Below the pieces are notes generated by a model. It was not told the origin of the DNA. It searched no databases and saw only the letters and a list, made by a program, of their open reading frames with translations. The position numbers were made by a program, and so were the translations under genes. Below, in pieces: positions 47,210 to 61,336 of a DNA stretch of 64,000 nucleotides (position 1 is its first letter; each line of letters opens with the position of its first letter). Origin of the DNA: Cacajao melanocephalus (taxonomy: Eukaryota > Chordata > Mammalia > Primates > Pitheciidae); assembly GCA_963573385.1 (NCBI GenBank), contig CAUYLG010026964.1, positions 26,729-90,728 of the forward strand, written 5' to 3'.

Positions 47210-50200
47210 CCATGGAGGGCCTTCTCTAAGAAGGTGGTCAACAGCCCACAAGCAGCCTGCTCCACTGTGCCTGTCCCAGTTCTGTACAAATGTGGGATTT
47301 CGTCTGGCAGATCCCCAAGGCAGAGGAGAAAAGCAGGACAGCTAACCTAACTAACTCCAGGCTCTCTAAGGAAGCCAACACCTAGAAATGTCTGACAGGC
47401 AGCGTGTGTCCTTGGCCCCGAAGAGGCTGCAGGCCATCCCTGCAGACCTGGCTAGGCAGCCGAGGGGCGGGCCTGGCGGATGCTCTGGGACCAGGGGTTG
47501 AGCAAGGCAGTGACCCAGTGTTTGTGAGCTGCGGCAGCCTGGAGGTCACACCATGGTGACCCCACCGGAGGAAGGGGTTGGTGTTTGCAATGCAGCAGCA
47601 GGCATAAGCCTGAGGCAGCTGGTGCTTCACCCATGCCCTGCACACCTGGCAGTGCTCTGGGAAGGGGCAGCCCCAGGATTGGCCGAAGCACCAGGAGGTT
47701 TTGCCCTACACGCTGCCTACCCGGCCATCGGGCTGTCCACCCAGAGCCTCATCGCCAGTGAAGAACTGAATCTGAATGGGGTCTGGAGCCCAGGGCTTTG
47801 CCTCTGACAACCTTGGGTGCCCAGCCCTGCCTCTGCTGTGTGCCAGCTCTGGGCTTAGGGAGACTGACCCCTGTCAATGTGGCTCTCTCTGGAGCCATTA
47901 TCACCCAGAAGGGGCCCTGTGCACCCAAGCTACTGGTGGGACTTGTCAGCACTGCTGAGCTCCCTAGTGGCCTCTGGGAAGAGCAGGGTCTGTCCTTGAG
48001 CCGTAGGCTCACCCCTCACCCACTGAACACAGCCACCCTGGACAGCTGACCTGACACGAGATGAAGGGGCAAAGGGACACAGAAAAGAGCAGAGACCCCC
48101 GCCCCCACCCCGCCTCAGGTGACCACTGGACAACCTGCTCCTATCTGCGAATGGGTGGGGCCTGAGCTGGGGAGGGGCCAGAAAACACACACACAGTCTC
48201 TGCTGCACTGGAAGCCTGCTTTTCAGAATGACCCCTGCCTGCCCTGGGCCCCCAGACAGCTCCTCTGGGTCTGCCCATTGTACTGCCACTGTTGGTCAAT
48301 CCACAGTGGGTTCCGGGCAGGGTAGTCGGCAGGCACACTGCGCTTCAGCGGTGGCACACTCAGGAGGTCCTTGTCGTCTGCAACACAGAAGCCTGTACCT
48401 GTAACCTGGACAAGCCCTGGCCTGCCCTGCCTCACAGCCCTGCTCCAGAACACGACTCTTCACACCCCGGAAGGTTCTGATGAGGCTTGTGGCAAAGCCT
48501 AGGAATCTGACTCTTGGATTCCAAACCTGAAGCCTAGAGTGCCCTGCATCGACTGATGCCCAGACGGCCTGCTGCCCACCTCCCTAGGGCCCCAGGCAAG
48601 CAGAGCTGCATCTGTGTTGGGGAGGTGAGGGTGCGCGGGCTCTGTAGGTGGGGGCAGAAGCATGGCCAGGCTGTTCTGAGCCCAGTGTATCTAAGGACAG
48701 AGCAGACAGCCTGCTGAGGCGTGAACACGGGGTGGGTTCTCGGCACTATGCCCTCCAGCTTGGACGGCAGAGCCCTGGGGCTGCAGTCGGGGCTTGCTTT
48801 GGCCCTCCTGGACACTCACCCAGCTTGCAGATCAGGTGGACAGTGCCATTGTTGCTGCAGTGAGAGGATTCAGGTTTACCAGGAACTTGGGTTCCAGCCT
48901 GGCCACCTTGCCAGAAGCGTGCTGGGTATGCCCTGCCACTTGTCGTCCTCAAGCCTGCCTTTCCAGGTGCATGCACCGGGGCCCTGGGGAGGAAGCATGG
49001 TGACCACACCGGAAACCCATGGCCCAGGGCTGGCCGCCCTCTGCTAAGCCCAGCCCAGCTGGATGTATGTGATGGGCAGGCTGTGGGTGGCGGTCATGGC
49101 TGCAACAAATATGTGGTACAGGAAATGGTTGAAGAAGGGTGAGCAGATGTCGGCCAGGGTGGCATCCAGGAGCGGCTGGCATAGATACTGCTGTTTGGTC
49201 AGTGGCACTGGGGGCAGTAGGGGAGTGGGCTGGAGGCAGGATGGGCAAGGTCAGTAGCCCGGGATCTGAGGGTTCCCCATTGAGGGGGCCTTCCCACCCC
49301 AGGCCCAACCTCGCTCACAGCCAAATTCCCGAGACCTCTCTCACAGCCTCCACCCTTGTGCAGCTAATGTTGGCAGATTCTGGGTATAACTCCCCACCCC
49401 ACTCTGGGCCTGGTGGCAAAGGCATCTACAGGGGCCACAGACAGAGGGTAAGTTCTCCCATGTTCCCACCCAGGACTGCAGACCTGGCCTAGAAGAAGCC
49501 TGGTGGGCAGGGTCCCAAGTCAGGCCCAGCTCCCACCAAGCCACCCTGACCTTGCAGGCCCCTCCCAGCAGTGCTCCTGGGAGCTCTTGGGGCAGCCCCA
49601 TTCCCCCAGGGGTGCCCAGCATCCCACTCACCACTGCCATGTTATTCTTGAGTTTCTCCAGGGCGATCTCACACTTTGGCAAGGTCTTCAGGGGACCTGC
49701 AGAGAGAGGGAACTTGGGCTGAGCTCCGTGCTGGAGGGCTGGGAGCCACGGCAGCTCTCAGGCTCGGGTCTGGGATCCCGGCTACTGCCACGGGGCCTTG
49801 GCCCTCAGGAGCCTCTGCAGGAGCTCCCATCAGCCGACCAGCTGTTCCCAGACCCAGAGTCTAGGCAGGCGGCCCTCATCCCCAGGAGCTGCCCGTTCCT
49901 AGTTGGCAAAGTGAAGCAATGGGTCAAGAGAAAGGACAGTGGCCAGGCCCTTGACCAGGCTGCGAAGGCCTCAGTTGCATCTAGGCCCATCCCGGTCCCG
50001 CTTAGTCCTACAACCCTAATGGAGGATCTACCCAAGAAGGCCTGGAGGGCCACCCAATAGTGACTGGCATTCCATCCATGCAAGAAAATAGACCCTTCTA
50101 GAGGGGGTTGGGGGACAGCCTGAGTTGAGGTTGAGAGGGAGGTACAGGCCAATGCTCGTGCACTTCTGAGCCACAGCAGCCCATGGCCGGTGGCCCTGAA

Positions 50201-51470
50201 TTCCACCTGCTTCTTACCAGCACTGTCTTGTTTCATTCTCATGACAGCACATACAGGCTGCAAATGGGGTAAATGAGATGCAGTCACCTGCCTACACTCA
50301 CCAGTAAGTCAGGGGCAGAGCTCCAGGTCAGGCTCAGGCCCATGACGGCCAGCTAATGGTCAGGCCACTGCAAGCTGGTCCCTTGGCTACTGGCTGGATG
50401 AGGCTTGGCTGTGATGGCCCAGCATGAGGGCCACAGCAGCAGCCAGTAGGGCAAAGGCTGGTCATTGGCCAAGATGAAGCCTGGGCTCGAAGCCCCAGCA
50501 CACACCACAGTGAACCTTTGGAGGCCTCTGGCCAGGGCCCAAAGAGCTGTCTGGTGCCTTTGCTAAGCCCACATCACACCAAATGCCCATCCGCGGCTGG
50601 ACCACCCATGCCCTTGGGGACCATCCTTGGGCTGCGGGCAAAGTTCACCACTTGGAGGGGTCTGTCACAATGTCCAGAAGGCTCTTCATCTTGCTCAGGT
50701 CCTTTTTTTCTGTCTGGGACAGCAGAGGGGACACTCAGAAGTCCTGCGGTGTCCCCAGGGCTCTGGCCCCCACCCCAACTGCAACCTACATTTGTTCTTG
50801 TCAGTCTTATCGACTGTGCAGTGCAGGGGCTCAGTGCCTTGGACAGCTGCTTCAGTTCATCCAGGTACTGCTGCTACTCGCCTGCTGGAGCCGACTGGGC
50901 TCATGACGGAGCTGGGGGTCACTGCAGGACACGGGCTGGTGAGGCCACAGCTCTAAACCTTCAGGTGGGGAGCTTGGGCTCTGAGGGTCCCAGAGCTCCC
51001 ATGTCCCATATGAGCTGAGGCCTTGTAAAGGTGAGGGGGACCTCAGCACCTCAATCCGCCAGGCCACATAAAGCTAACATGGGGCTGTGGACCTCAGCCC
51101 TGACTTACCAGGTGTGTGGAAAGGTCTAGGGGAGGGGACACTGGAGTTCTGTGGGGTCTGTGCCGTCACTGGGTGCTGGGAGGGATGCAGTACGAGGCTG
51201 GGCAGGAAGTTACGGGGGATGGGGCAGGGCCGGGGCTGCAGCCGAGTGAGGAGCATGGCAGCTGGGGCCCAGGCAGGGCAGCCTTGAGGGCCAGGTGGGG
51301 AGGGCACCCAGGCCAGGCCTACCTGACGTTGGAGTTGGGCTGGGAGCTGGGCTTGCCAGGCTGCAGGGACAGCTCAGGGGAGTGGGCATCGGCTGCAGGA
51401 TCTGCACCTTTGGCCTGGTGATGGCGAGGATAGCACAAGGAGGCTGCTCTGGCTGACCTAGATGCTGAGG

Positions 51471-54225
51471 GGCTGAGCCGGTGCACGGCCGCATGTGGGC
51501 CTCCACACCACCTGCCCACTGCACACACAGGCCTGTCCTCCCACAGCCTCACCACACACCTGTGTCTTCATCCAAATGCCACCTGGACACACACACAGGC
51601 GCACTCCCCTCGCTCGGCACACAGCACAAGGTGACTGAGGGGCTGGCAGGGGCCAGGCAGGGCAGCCCTTGCTCCCTGGCCAGAGGTCCACAAGGACACT
51701 GGCTTCAGGGTTGTGGCGTGGGAGTGTGAGGAAGAGGGCAGTCTGCGAGGCAACACCCTCGGCTGGCACTAGCCTGGCCTTCCCTGCCATGCCTGCCTAT
51801 CCTGTGACACGCTCCTCTGTGGGTTGGTGATGACCCTGCTCCACTGACCAATGGGTCTTTCTGCATGTTTCCACGAGCCCCCCTAGCCCCCAGGCTGACT
51901 GCACCAAGGGCAAGCCCAGTGGCCGTGGCCATCTGTTGTGGTTAACGCATGCAGCTGCAAGGCTGTTCCCAAGCTGTGTCCTACCTGGACCTGCTTAACT
52001 GGAGCAAGGTGGCCCCGGGAGCCACACACACACCCGTGGTGGCACTTGCATCAGCCCACACCAGCGCCCCTGGGAGAAGTGAGCTACTCAGTGTCAGACA
52101 CCTGGCCCTGAGCCTGGTTCAGCCACACAAGTGTGCATCTGAGTCCGTTGAGGCCCTGTCTGCGGAGTGAGGCTGCTTCTCTGCTCCTCAGGCCTTGCTG
52201 GGCATGACACAAACCACCCCAGTGTCTGCACCAGGGGTACCACTGTCTTCATCATGAACTCTGAGGGATGACACCATACCACCCAGACAAGAATGTGTGA
52301 AACAGCCACCCCTTCCTGGGGCGGAGCACAGATGGCAGCTCTGATGGGAGAACAGCTGCCTGCTAGCGCTGGGCATCTGTCCTCTCTCAGTCCTGACTCT
52401 CAGCAGAGAGAGCTACCTCACCCAGTGCTGGTGACAATGACATGAAGTCCTGCCCCCTTGCTACATGGGGGGCACCCTACAGGCCCTGCTAGCTTGAGAC
52501 GTCCCTGAGAGCCCATGGTGCTATTTCCCATGCCTTAGGTCAACCCCTGCATGCCGAGCATCCCCACAGCCTGTTTCCTAGGAGACTGGCCTACCCTCTC
52601 CTGGCTCCCAGACTGTCCATTGATGTAGATCAACTCAGCACTTCTCCTGGGCACTCTGCACATGAAAGCCTGTCTGGGGCCATGGCTCACACCACTTCCA
52701 AGCACCGCCACAGTGCTGTGGGTACTGGAATAGAATTGCTGCTTTCTCAGCTCCACAAATTGGGCACCAGGCCCACAGCCCACAAGCAAACAGAACACTG
52801 CCCTCCTCACCACCCTACCAGGCAGTGGAGGGCGGGGTGGCACTGCCATTTCTCTCAGCACCACCCAGACCAAGCTCCTGGAGTGAAATGCTGTTTCTAT
52901 CCTGGCTGTTATATGGGGGTGCCTGCTGGTGCTGCACGGATGCTGGGTTTAGGCTGCTCCTGAGCCATGGGAGACCGGGGGTGGGGGGCTCAGGCACAGG
53001 GCGTGACCACGGCAGGGCACTTCCAGCACCGCTGGGTCAGAGGCCCCAGTCCAAATCCAGTGGCCCTCGGGACATCAGCCGAGGGAATAAACTGTTAACA
53101 TCACTTTGTGGTCAGGACACCCCTGCCTGGGAGAAGAGGGGCGGAGTGCAGGAGCCCCATCCTTGGCCCCAGGCCTCATCACTCAGTTGAGTGGAGCAAA
53201 ATGGCTCTCGCTGAGGTCAGCAAGGTCAGAAGAATCCTGCTGAGAGGCCGAGGTGCAAGGATTTCACGTGAACCCTGGATCTAGACTTCGTGGCTCCCTG
53301 GGGGCACTCTCTGTAAAAGGCTAAATGCACAAACTATGACCTGCTGCAGTGAGAAGCAGTGAGCCTCTGCACATAAAGAGTTTAGCTTGAGGTCTGGTGC
53401 GTATCACACACTGAAAAAGTTGGGGGGGAACTTTTTGTGTTTATAAAAATCAGTTCTACATGCTGCTGCTAGTCATTCCCCCATATACAACAATCCAACC
53501 TGACTCTGTGAAGCCAGTGGATACTGAGCCAGAGGCTATGGGAAAGGAGGAGAAGCGGTTCCAGCAGACAGAGCTCAGGGAACCCAAAGGGGCATGATCA
53601 AGGAGACACCAGCACCCCGGGGAACTGCACCCTGGCCTCCACCCACGCTGGCCTTTTTTCCATCACGGCCACACAACCTACTTCCTCTCCTCCTACTTCT
53701 GATCCTCTGGAGAGCTCTTTCACCAAAGCCTTTCTACCAGCGGATTACAGGCGCTTCTCGCCCTGCAATCCAGCAACTACCAAAAGGGAGGTCCCTGACA
53801 AAGAATGCAAGTTCCAGTCAGTAACTATGTAAAAGGCACCTCTGGGGTGACCCAGGGGGTTAGTATGCAGGGAGGGCAACAGCTGAACATGCCCCAAGCA
53901 GGGACCCAGGCCACTCACTGCTGGTGCTGCAGTGTGTGGTGTGTGGCACCAGGCTTGGGGCCACGTGGACCGAAGGCCATCCTGGTTCAGCCTCCACTTC
54001 TTCCTCTGTAGGACAGAGCTGCAGGGGCACCACTGCACAAGCCAGGGTGGTGGCAGTGCCCACACCCAGGTGTTCACGGATGGGCAGGGACCACTGTCTG
54101 CCAGGATTATAGAGGCATTTTCCCTACAGCAGAAACTGAATTGTCAAGTTCTTTTAGCAAACTCAAAGTTTTCACAACAAACCCATTAAAATGGAAAGCC
54201 TGTATGACTGGAGAACTTCAGCATC
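51471..54225. other. GC-rich unassigned sequence upstream of the MED15 relic
   Basis: No Alu, L1 or LTR and no recognisable MED15 exon. It may be the relic's remaining intron or the other side of the duplication break. Many short open frames, none convincing. Confidence 0.5.
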
Positions 54226-54227
54226 AT

Positions 54228-54300
54228 TTTATTCTCAGAATCTCAGAACAGTGCCTGGCACACAGAATGCATGTGGTAACTATTTGTTAACAAATGACTA
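54228..54300 (+). repeat. L2/MIR-type tail
   Basis: 'cagaacagtgcctggcacac' and 'taactatttgttaacaaatg' match the sense L2/MIR 3' tail. Confidence 0.6.
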
Positions 54301-54547
54301 CGCCATGGAGTAATTCCAAGTTTCATATGATAAAGGGAAGCCAGAAATTCATATCCTTGAAAAGCACAATGTACACAGAAGTCTACCTCTACCTAGAAAG
54401 AAGAGGTGTGTAATAAATTACACACTCTACGCAGCACTCTACAACAGCATGGCCCAATGCCACTCCTGGAGTCTGTGCTGGCCACTGCCCCAGCCACTAG
54501 TTTCCCTGTGGGCAAATGAGGGCTTAAAATGTATTTGGTGTGACTGA

Positions 54548-54862
<315 letters not shown>

Positions 54863-54926
54863 TGTTTTATTTATTTAATTTTAGTTGATTTTTAGGGGTT
54901 TTTTTTCAATTTCTTTTTACATATAT

Positions 54927-55055
54927 AGTTTAATTAGAGACAGTGGGTTGCTATGTGGACCAGGCTGGTCATGAACTCCTGGCCTCAAGAGGTCCTCCCA
55001 TCTTAGCCTCCTGAAGTGTTGGGATTACGAGTGTGAGCCACTGTGCCTGATCTAA
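54927..55055 (-). repeat. Alu monomer (FRAM/FLAM-like)
   Basis: Single antisense monomer with the 'ggtcatgaactcctggcctc' text; no second arm. Confidence 0.65.
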
Positions 55056-55142
55056 TTTTAGTTAATTTAAATGTAAATAGCCACACATGGTTAGTGCTAC
55101 ACTGTTAGCCAGCATAACTCTAGAAAGCAAAACTTTTTTTTA

Positions 55143-55795
<653 letters not shown>

Positions 55796-55885
55796 CATAA
55801 CTATAATACACTGAAAAGACCTAGATCCTTTCAAGAAACACAAGCTGGGCTTGGCTTCATTTAAAAACAACAACAACCACAACAC

Positions 55886-56180
<295 letters not shown>

Positions 56181-56194
56181 TTTCCCCCAAATAC

Positions 56195-57030
56195 TTGCAA
56201 ATTATATATCTAATTAGAGACTTACATCCAAATGCATAAAGAACTATTACAACCCAACAGTAAAAAGACTAACAACCCAATTTAAAAATGGACAAAGAGC
56301 TGCTGGTTAGCTCAGTTGGTTAGAGTGTGGTGCTAATAAAAATGGACAAAGGATCTGAATAGACTTTACTTGTAAGAAGATATACAAATGGCCAAAAAGC
56401 ACATGAAAAGATGCTCAACGTCATTCATTAGTCACTAGGCAAATGCAAATTGAAACAATGAGACACCTCTTCATACCCTCTACAATGGCTACAAACAGTA
56501 ACAAGTACTGGAGAGGATGAGGAGAAAATTGGAACCTCATTTAAGCTCCTGGTAAGAATTTAAAATAGTGCAGTTGCTTTGGGAAACATCTGGCAATTCC
56601 TCAAAAGGTTAAATACAGGTCCCATGTGACCCAGTAACACTACCCCTAGGTAAATACTCAAGAGAAATAAAAACACAGTCCACACAAAAACTTACACATC
56701 AACTATTGTTCTGCTTATTCATAATAACCAAAAAGTAGAATAATGCAAATGTCCACCAACTAACGAATGCTAGAAAAACATGTGACATGGCCATCCAGAA
56801 AGAGAGTATTTGACTATCAAAAGGAATACAGTACATACCAAACAGGGTTCACGGATCTGGAAACTTGAAAGCATTATGCTAAGTGAAATAAGCCAGTTGC
56901 AAAATAAAAACATGTATTATACAGTTGTATTTATATGGAAAATTCAGAACAGGCAAATCCATGGCAGTGAAAAATGTAAGCGTTGGCTGAGGGTTGAAGG
57001 AAAGGGGAGTGTGTGTGACTGCTAACACGT
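56195..57030 (+). mobile_element. Old L1 fragment (ORF2 3' end), host of a tRNA fragment
   Basis: L1 text such as 'aaatgcaaattgaaacaatg', 'atggctacaaacagtaaca' and 'tctggcaattcctcaaaag' runs in sense through the ORF2 end and 3' region. It is diverged with no intact reading frame. It is interrupted at 56298-56337 by a tRNA-derived insert. Confidence 0.8.
56298..56337 (+). mobile_element. tRNA-Ile(AAU) 5'-half retro-insertion with 14-bp target-site duplication
   Basis: From 56302 to 56337 the sequence matches the 5' half of tRNA-Ile(AAU): acceptor stem, A box (TTAGCTCAGTTGG), D loop, anticodon stem, ending at the anticodon AAT. It is not a full tRNA: no T arm, no 3' acceptor strand, no poly(A). 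AAAAATGGACAAAG occurs perfectly at 56284-56297 and 56338-56351, the signature of LINE-type insertion. This fits the known class of tailless tRNA retropseudogenes. Confidence 0.85.
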
Positions 57031-57044
57031 ATAAAGTTTCTTTA

Positions 57045-57479
<435 letters not shown>

Positions 57480-57487
57480 TTATTTAC

Positions 57488-57488
<1 letters not shown>

Positions 57489-57538
<50 letters not shown>
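57489..57538 (+). repeat. (TG)n microsatellite
   Basis: About 24 uninterrupted TG units, followed by 'tatgtgtctatgtatgtg'. Confidence 0.95.
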
Positions 57539-57543
<5 letters not shown>

Positions 57544-57553
57544 CTATGTATGT

Positions 57554-57858
57554 GTTTTAGATAGGGTCTCGGCTCTGTCACCCAGGCTGGAGTGCATGGA
57601 CTGCAGTGGTGCCATCTCAGCTCACTGCAGCCTTGACCTCCAGGCTTAAGTGATCCTCCCACTTCAGCCTCCCAAATAGCTGAGACTATGGATGTGTATG
57701 CCAAGAATCCCAGCTAATTTTTAAATTTTTTTGTAGAGACGAGGTCTCACTATGTTGCCTGGACTGGAATTAAACCTGGTCTCAGCAATCCTCCTGCTGT
57801 GGCATCCCAAAGTTCTGGACTCCCAAAGTGCTGGTATGAACCACCACACCCAGCCTCC
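57554..57858 (-). repeat. Alu, diverged
   Basis: Antisense copy with a small duplicated piece ('ggactgcagtgg' region) and degenerate right end. Confidence 0.8.
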
Positions 57859-57869
57859 TTTGTTTTTTG

Positions 57870-59205
57870 ATTGAGGTTTAACACTCCATCAAGTGCACAT
57901 ATTTAAAGTGTACAACTTGATAAATCTAACAAGCCTGCTTCTCTTAACCACCCTGCCACTCTCTGCCAAATGAGAAGAACATCAGTTTACAACCATCAAA
58001 ATATCCGCTTAGAGGTTATTATTATTTTTAGATCCAAACAGTGAGATAAGAAAATGTGGGTACACAGTTGGCTTTGGTCCTTTGAGGGTGGAGCCACAAA
58101 CACCTCTCCAGTTACATTATCCTCAATCCATGAGGCCCCTACTGTGGATGGGGTAAGAGACATTTATGCTACCAGCTTTCAGGGAAGATGACAATGCTTT
58201 GCAGAAGAATCATTTTGCAGAGAGCACTATGAAAATCATTAGCTGTTTACCTGATGGAAAGACAGACTTCCTTCTGAATTTCAGGGCAAATTTGATCTTT
58301 CGGTGCCATTGACAACTGCCAAAGAAGTAATCCTGATCATTGAATGATGTCTCCATTCCTTTTAATTTGTGGGCTGAAGATAAATTTAAATACCCCCTAT
58401 TTAGAAATATAAAAATGCTAATTCTCCTGGGGATAAAATTACCCCTCCAAAGAAAGTATATGGTAGATATCCTATGAACAAATAACCAGGTGAGTTTTCT
58501 TTAACCACAATCTCTTCTATTGTGTCATGGTATAATTATAGTAAATATTTTGCACATATTAATATCAATGAGCTATGTATAGCAATACTCCATTAATTGC
58601 AGTGCAATGAATATGATAATTTCAATTGCAGGATTAGAAGGTGGTAAGAAGCAAAACAGGAAAATCATTAAATTTTTCTTCTGGTAAAAATGAACTGGCT
58701 GAAGCCAAGGTTTGTGTTTCCGTTTCTCTATCATCTCATTTAGCTCAAAGCAGTATATTTACCTGAAAGACAACAAGAATGCAGCATATAATACAGGTAT
58801 CTCCATTAAGCATGGTCTTCTCCAGAACGTCACGGAAGTGCTAAGATGGTGTGCTTCAACGGGCTGCTGCTTACCCAAGATACTTGTGATTGGAAGATTG
58901 AGGTTGGTAGCAGGAAGACTTAAGTTGGTGTATGCACATTGTACCAGTGTGATGCAGTAACTGGTTTATAACCTCATTTTGGTTGTAGTCTCTTCCAGAA
59001 GATGAAAAAGAAACTGAGGAAAGACGTCTCTACATGTGGTCCCCAAAGTACAGACCTCTGATGTACAAAAGGTGTATGCAGACTAGGAAACAGTATCTTG
59101 GCTACAATCTCTCACTGCTGCTGGAAAACCTTTCTCCTGTCACAGGTGCTGGGGTGAAAACACTCGGGGAGTTCATTTGTTTGGCACATAAAAGTAGTTA
59201 CACTT
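57870..59205. other. AT-rich sequence, no gene recognised
   Basis: 57880-57960 resembles an L1M 3' UTR fragment ('gtttaacactccatcaagtg'). The rest to 59.2 kb is AT-rich and unassigned; no open frame has support. Confidence 0.5.
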
Positions 59206-59209
59206 ACTG

Positions 59210-59400
59210 GGCCCTTTCTATATGCTGAAGAATGGGCTGAATGCTATACATGGTTCTCAACTTAGACTATTTTAGCTCTCTTTTGTGGAGCAATAAATCA
59301 GGAGTCAGAGAGGTTAAGGAACTTTCCCTAGGTCACACAGCTAAGAAGTGGTAGAACTGCGATTTGGATTCAGGCCATCTCAGTCCACAGCCCCTGCGGG
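59210..59400 (+). repeat. MIR element
   Basis: Contains the MIR core in order: 'cagagaggttaaggaacttt', 'taggtcacacagctaagaag', 'tggtagaactgcgatttgga', 'ttcaggccatctcagtccac'. Confidence 0.85.
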
Positions 59401-60120
59401 TAACCATTTTAGCAAAACCTCTCCATGGCCTATGGGTGATCTATGTTAGTACCCCATCTATAAATACCTCCTCATCTTTTGACATGTTAAGCTGAAAATG
59501 CCCAGTAGATAACCAAGTGTGAGACACGGGTCACCACCTGCAGAAGTCTGATCTGCAGACTGTGACTCAAAAATGGGTGAAACACTCACACCATTACAAT
59601 GTTTCAAGTGGGCTAGGGATGGCTGTTGGCTGATTTCAGGGGGCAAAATACAACCAATCAACCAAGACCCTCTGTCCATTCACACTTCATTCTCAAGATT
59701 TTACAACAGAGGTTCTGAGTTAACACATTTGTGGGTGATTAACATGGTTAAGAGAATGGTTTTATGACTGGTAGAGCTTTAGGTTGTTGAGTGGGGGCAG
59801 AGTAAATACTATTAACAGGTAATTCCTGCAGCACAAAATTAGCATGAGTAAACAGAGTGGAGAGAAATGGGTGTGGGGTAAGGCCTTTGATGGCCTCTAT
59901 CTCTTTCCTGTGCTAATGTTAATGAAGCAGCTGCCTTCAGCCTACCTCAATAAAACATTTCAGCTCTCCAAAAGGTTTGAGACTATAATCTATAACTTTC
60001 CTTAAATATTTTCTGTAATATTTTGTCAACTACCCCAAGTGAATAGCAACACAAGTGGAAGTGAATCCATAGTCTAGAGTTCAGATAAGAGGTTTGGGAG
60101 CCAGTAATATAAAGCTTTCT
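59400..60120. other. AT-rich unique sequence
   Basis: No gene, repeat family or structured RNA recognised. Confidence 0.5.
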
Positions 60121-60124
60121 TTTC

Positions 60125-60265
60125 TACTTTTTGTTTTATCAAAAAAACAAACAGCTTTATCAAGATACAATTTACATTTCATGAAACTCATGCACTCTAA
60201 ATGCACAACTCAGTAATTTTTAGTAAATTTGTGTAAATTCCAAAATCAAGAATCAAACCAGAGAA
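60125..60265 (-). mobile_element. L1M 3' UTR fragment
   Basis: 'gctttatcaagatacaattt' through 'cagtaatttttagtaaattt' is typical antisense old-L1 3' UTR text. Confidence 0.55.
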
Positions 60266-60454
60266 AATATACTGATCCTAGATATTAATTACTGTGGTGA
60301 TTAACATTTGTCTACAAATTATCTGACACTCTTCCTCCAGGAGGTGGACCTTACTTCTTCTTCTCTTCAGAGTGATGGAGACTAACAGAATATGGAAAGT
60401 GAAAAGTAATCACTTCATAGTGTTGAAACCTGGCAGATACCATTTTTTTTTTTT

Positions 60455-60880
60455 GGAAGTGTAGTTTTTTTTTTTAATTTTATTGTATTTTAGGTTTTGG
60501 GGTACATGTGAAGAACATGCAAGATTGTTGCATAGGTACACATGTGACAGTGTGATTTGCTGCTTTCCTCCCCTTCACCTATATCTGGCATTTCTTCCCA
60601 TGCTATCTCTCCCCACCTCCCCACCTCCCACTGTCCCTCCCCTATTTCCCCCCCAACAGGCCCCTGTGTGTAGTGCTCCCCTCCCTATGTCCATGTGTTC
60701 TTATTGTTCATCACCCGCCTATGAGTGAGAACATGCGGTGTTTGATTTTGTGTTCTTGTGTCAGTTTGCTGAGAATGATGGTTTCCAGGTTCATCCATGT
60801 CGCTACGAAGGACACGAATTCATCGTTTTTGATGGCTGCATAATATTCCATGGTGTATATGAGGGCACAGTTTTATTGGA
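60455..60880 (-). mobile_element. L1 3' end (L1PB/L1MA-like)
   Basis: T-rich head, then 'ggtacatgtgaagaacatgc', 'gagtgagaacatgcggtgtt' and 'ttccatggtgtatatgagg'. This is the reverse complement of a 5'-truncated L1 3' end of about 420 bp with no intact ORF. Confidence 0.85.
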
Positions 60881-61336
60881 GTGTTCATGGAGCTGTCTTT
60901 CTGCTTCCTTCCTTCACCTTCCCTTCTCTCCTGGAAATTTCACTTGCCATTCATTCTTCTTCAAAGTTGCCAGCTTCCTTCTGCCTCTTAGGTTTTTCTC
61001 TCTCAAGTGTGTTTGCAGAGCATACCCCAATCACCCTAGTCCATTCCTGCCTAAGTAAAAATAAGCCTACAGACCTTTATTTACTTTTTGATATTAACTG
61101 AATGTCTATGAAACATTAAATAGTCAGTTCTCTCACTGCATCTTTCTTCTCCCATGTTGGAGCTGAGTTGTTTCTGCTCCATGTATTTTCTCACCTCCTT
61201 GGGGTGCCGTCACTTTCTCCCTTGCATTGCTGGTCTGCACTTCCTTTCTCATTCATTACAGATTCTCATGGTCTAGCTCTTGAAATTTTTATTTTTTAAA
61301 TCACATATTTAATCATCATTCATATTTTCCCCCATC
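60880..61336. other. AT-rich unique sequence
   Basis: No recognised element between the L1 end and the MaLR LTR. Confidence 0.5.

Larger units (their letters stand above)
46600..51470 (-). pseudogene. MED15-derived unprocessed pseudogene (3' half)
   Basis: MED15 is a Mediator tail subunit. Minus-strand blocks match its C-terminal half in order, separated by introns: 51323-51465 (QPGKPSSQPNSNV), 51109-51240 (TPQNSSVPSP), 50790-50900 (QQYLDELKQLSK), 50649-50712 (KDLSKMKSLLDI), 49632-49696 (KCEIALEKLKNNMAV), about 49060-49212 (TKQQYLCQPLLDATLADI), 48820-48985 (HCSNNGTVHLICKL), 48280-48377 (VPADYPARNPLWIDQQWQY), 47452-47595 (VTALLNPWSQSI to the stop at 47452). Several donors and acceptors survive. 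Lesions include TAG at 50876-50874, frame changes in the 51.3-kb, 50.8-kb, 48.9-kb and 47.5-kb exons, and no KIX or glutamine-rich 5' exons. Kept introns mean segmental duplication rather than retroposition. A human relative near 2q21.1 is known as a MED15 pseudogene (MED15P9, from memory). Confidence 0.88.

Noticed and set aside
47446..47691. A live gene encoding the VTALLNPWSQS C-terminus
   Set aside because: The matching MED15 exon is frame-shifted and the set of exons carries stop codons and lacks its 5' half.
56302..56337. A functional tRNA gene
   Set aside because: Only the 5' half is present; without the T arm, B box and acceptor 3' strand it cannot make a tRNA.
57489..57538. CRISPR-like or satellite array
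   Set aside because: It is a simple TG dinucleotide repeat without spacers.
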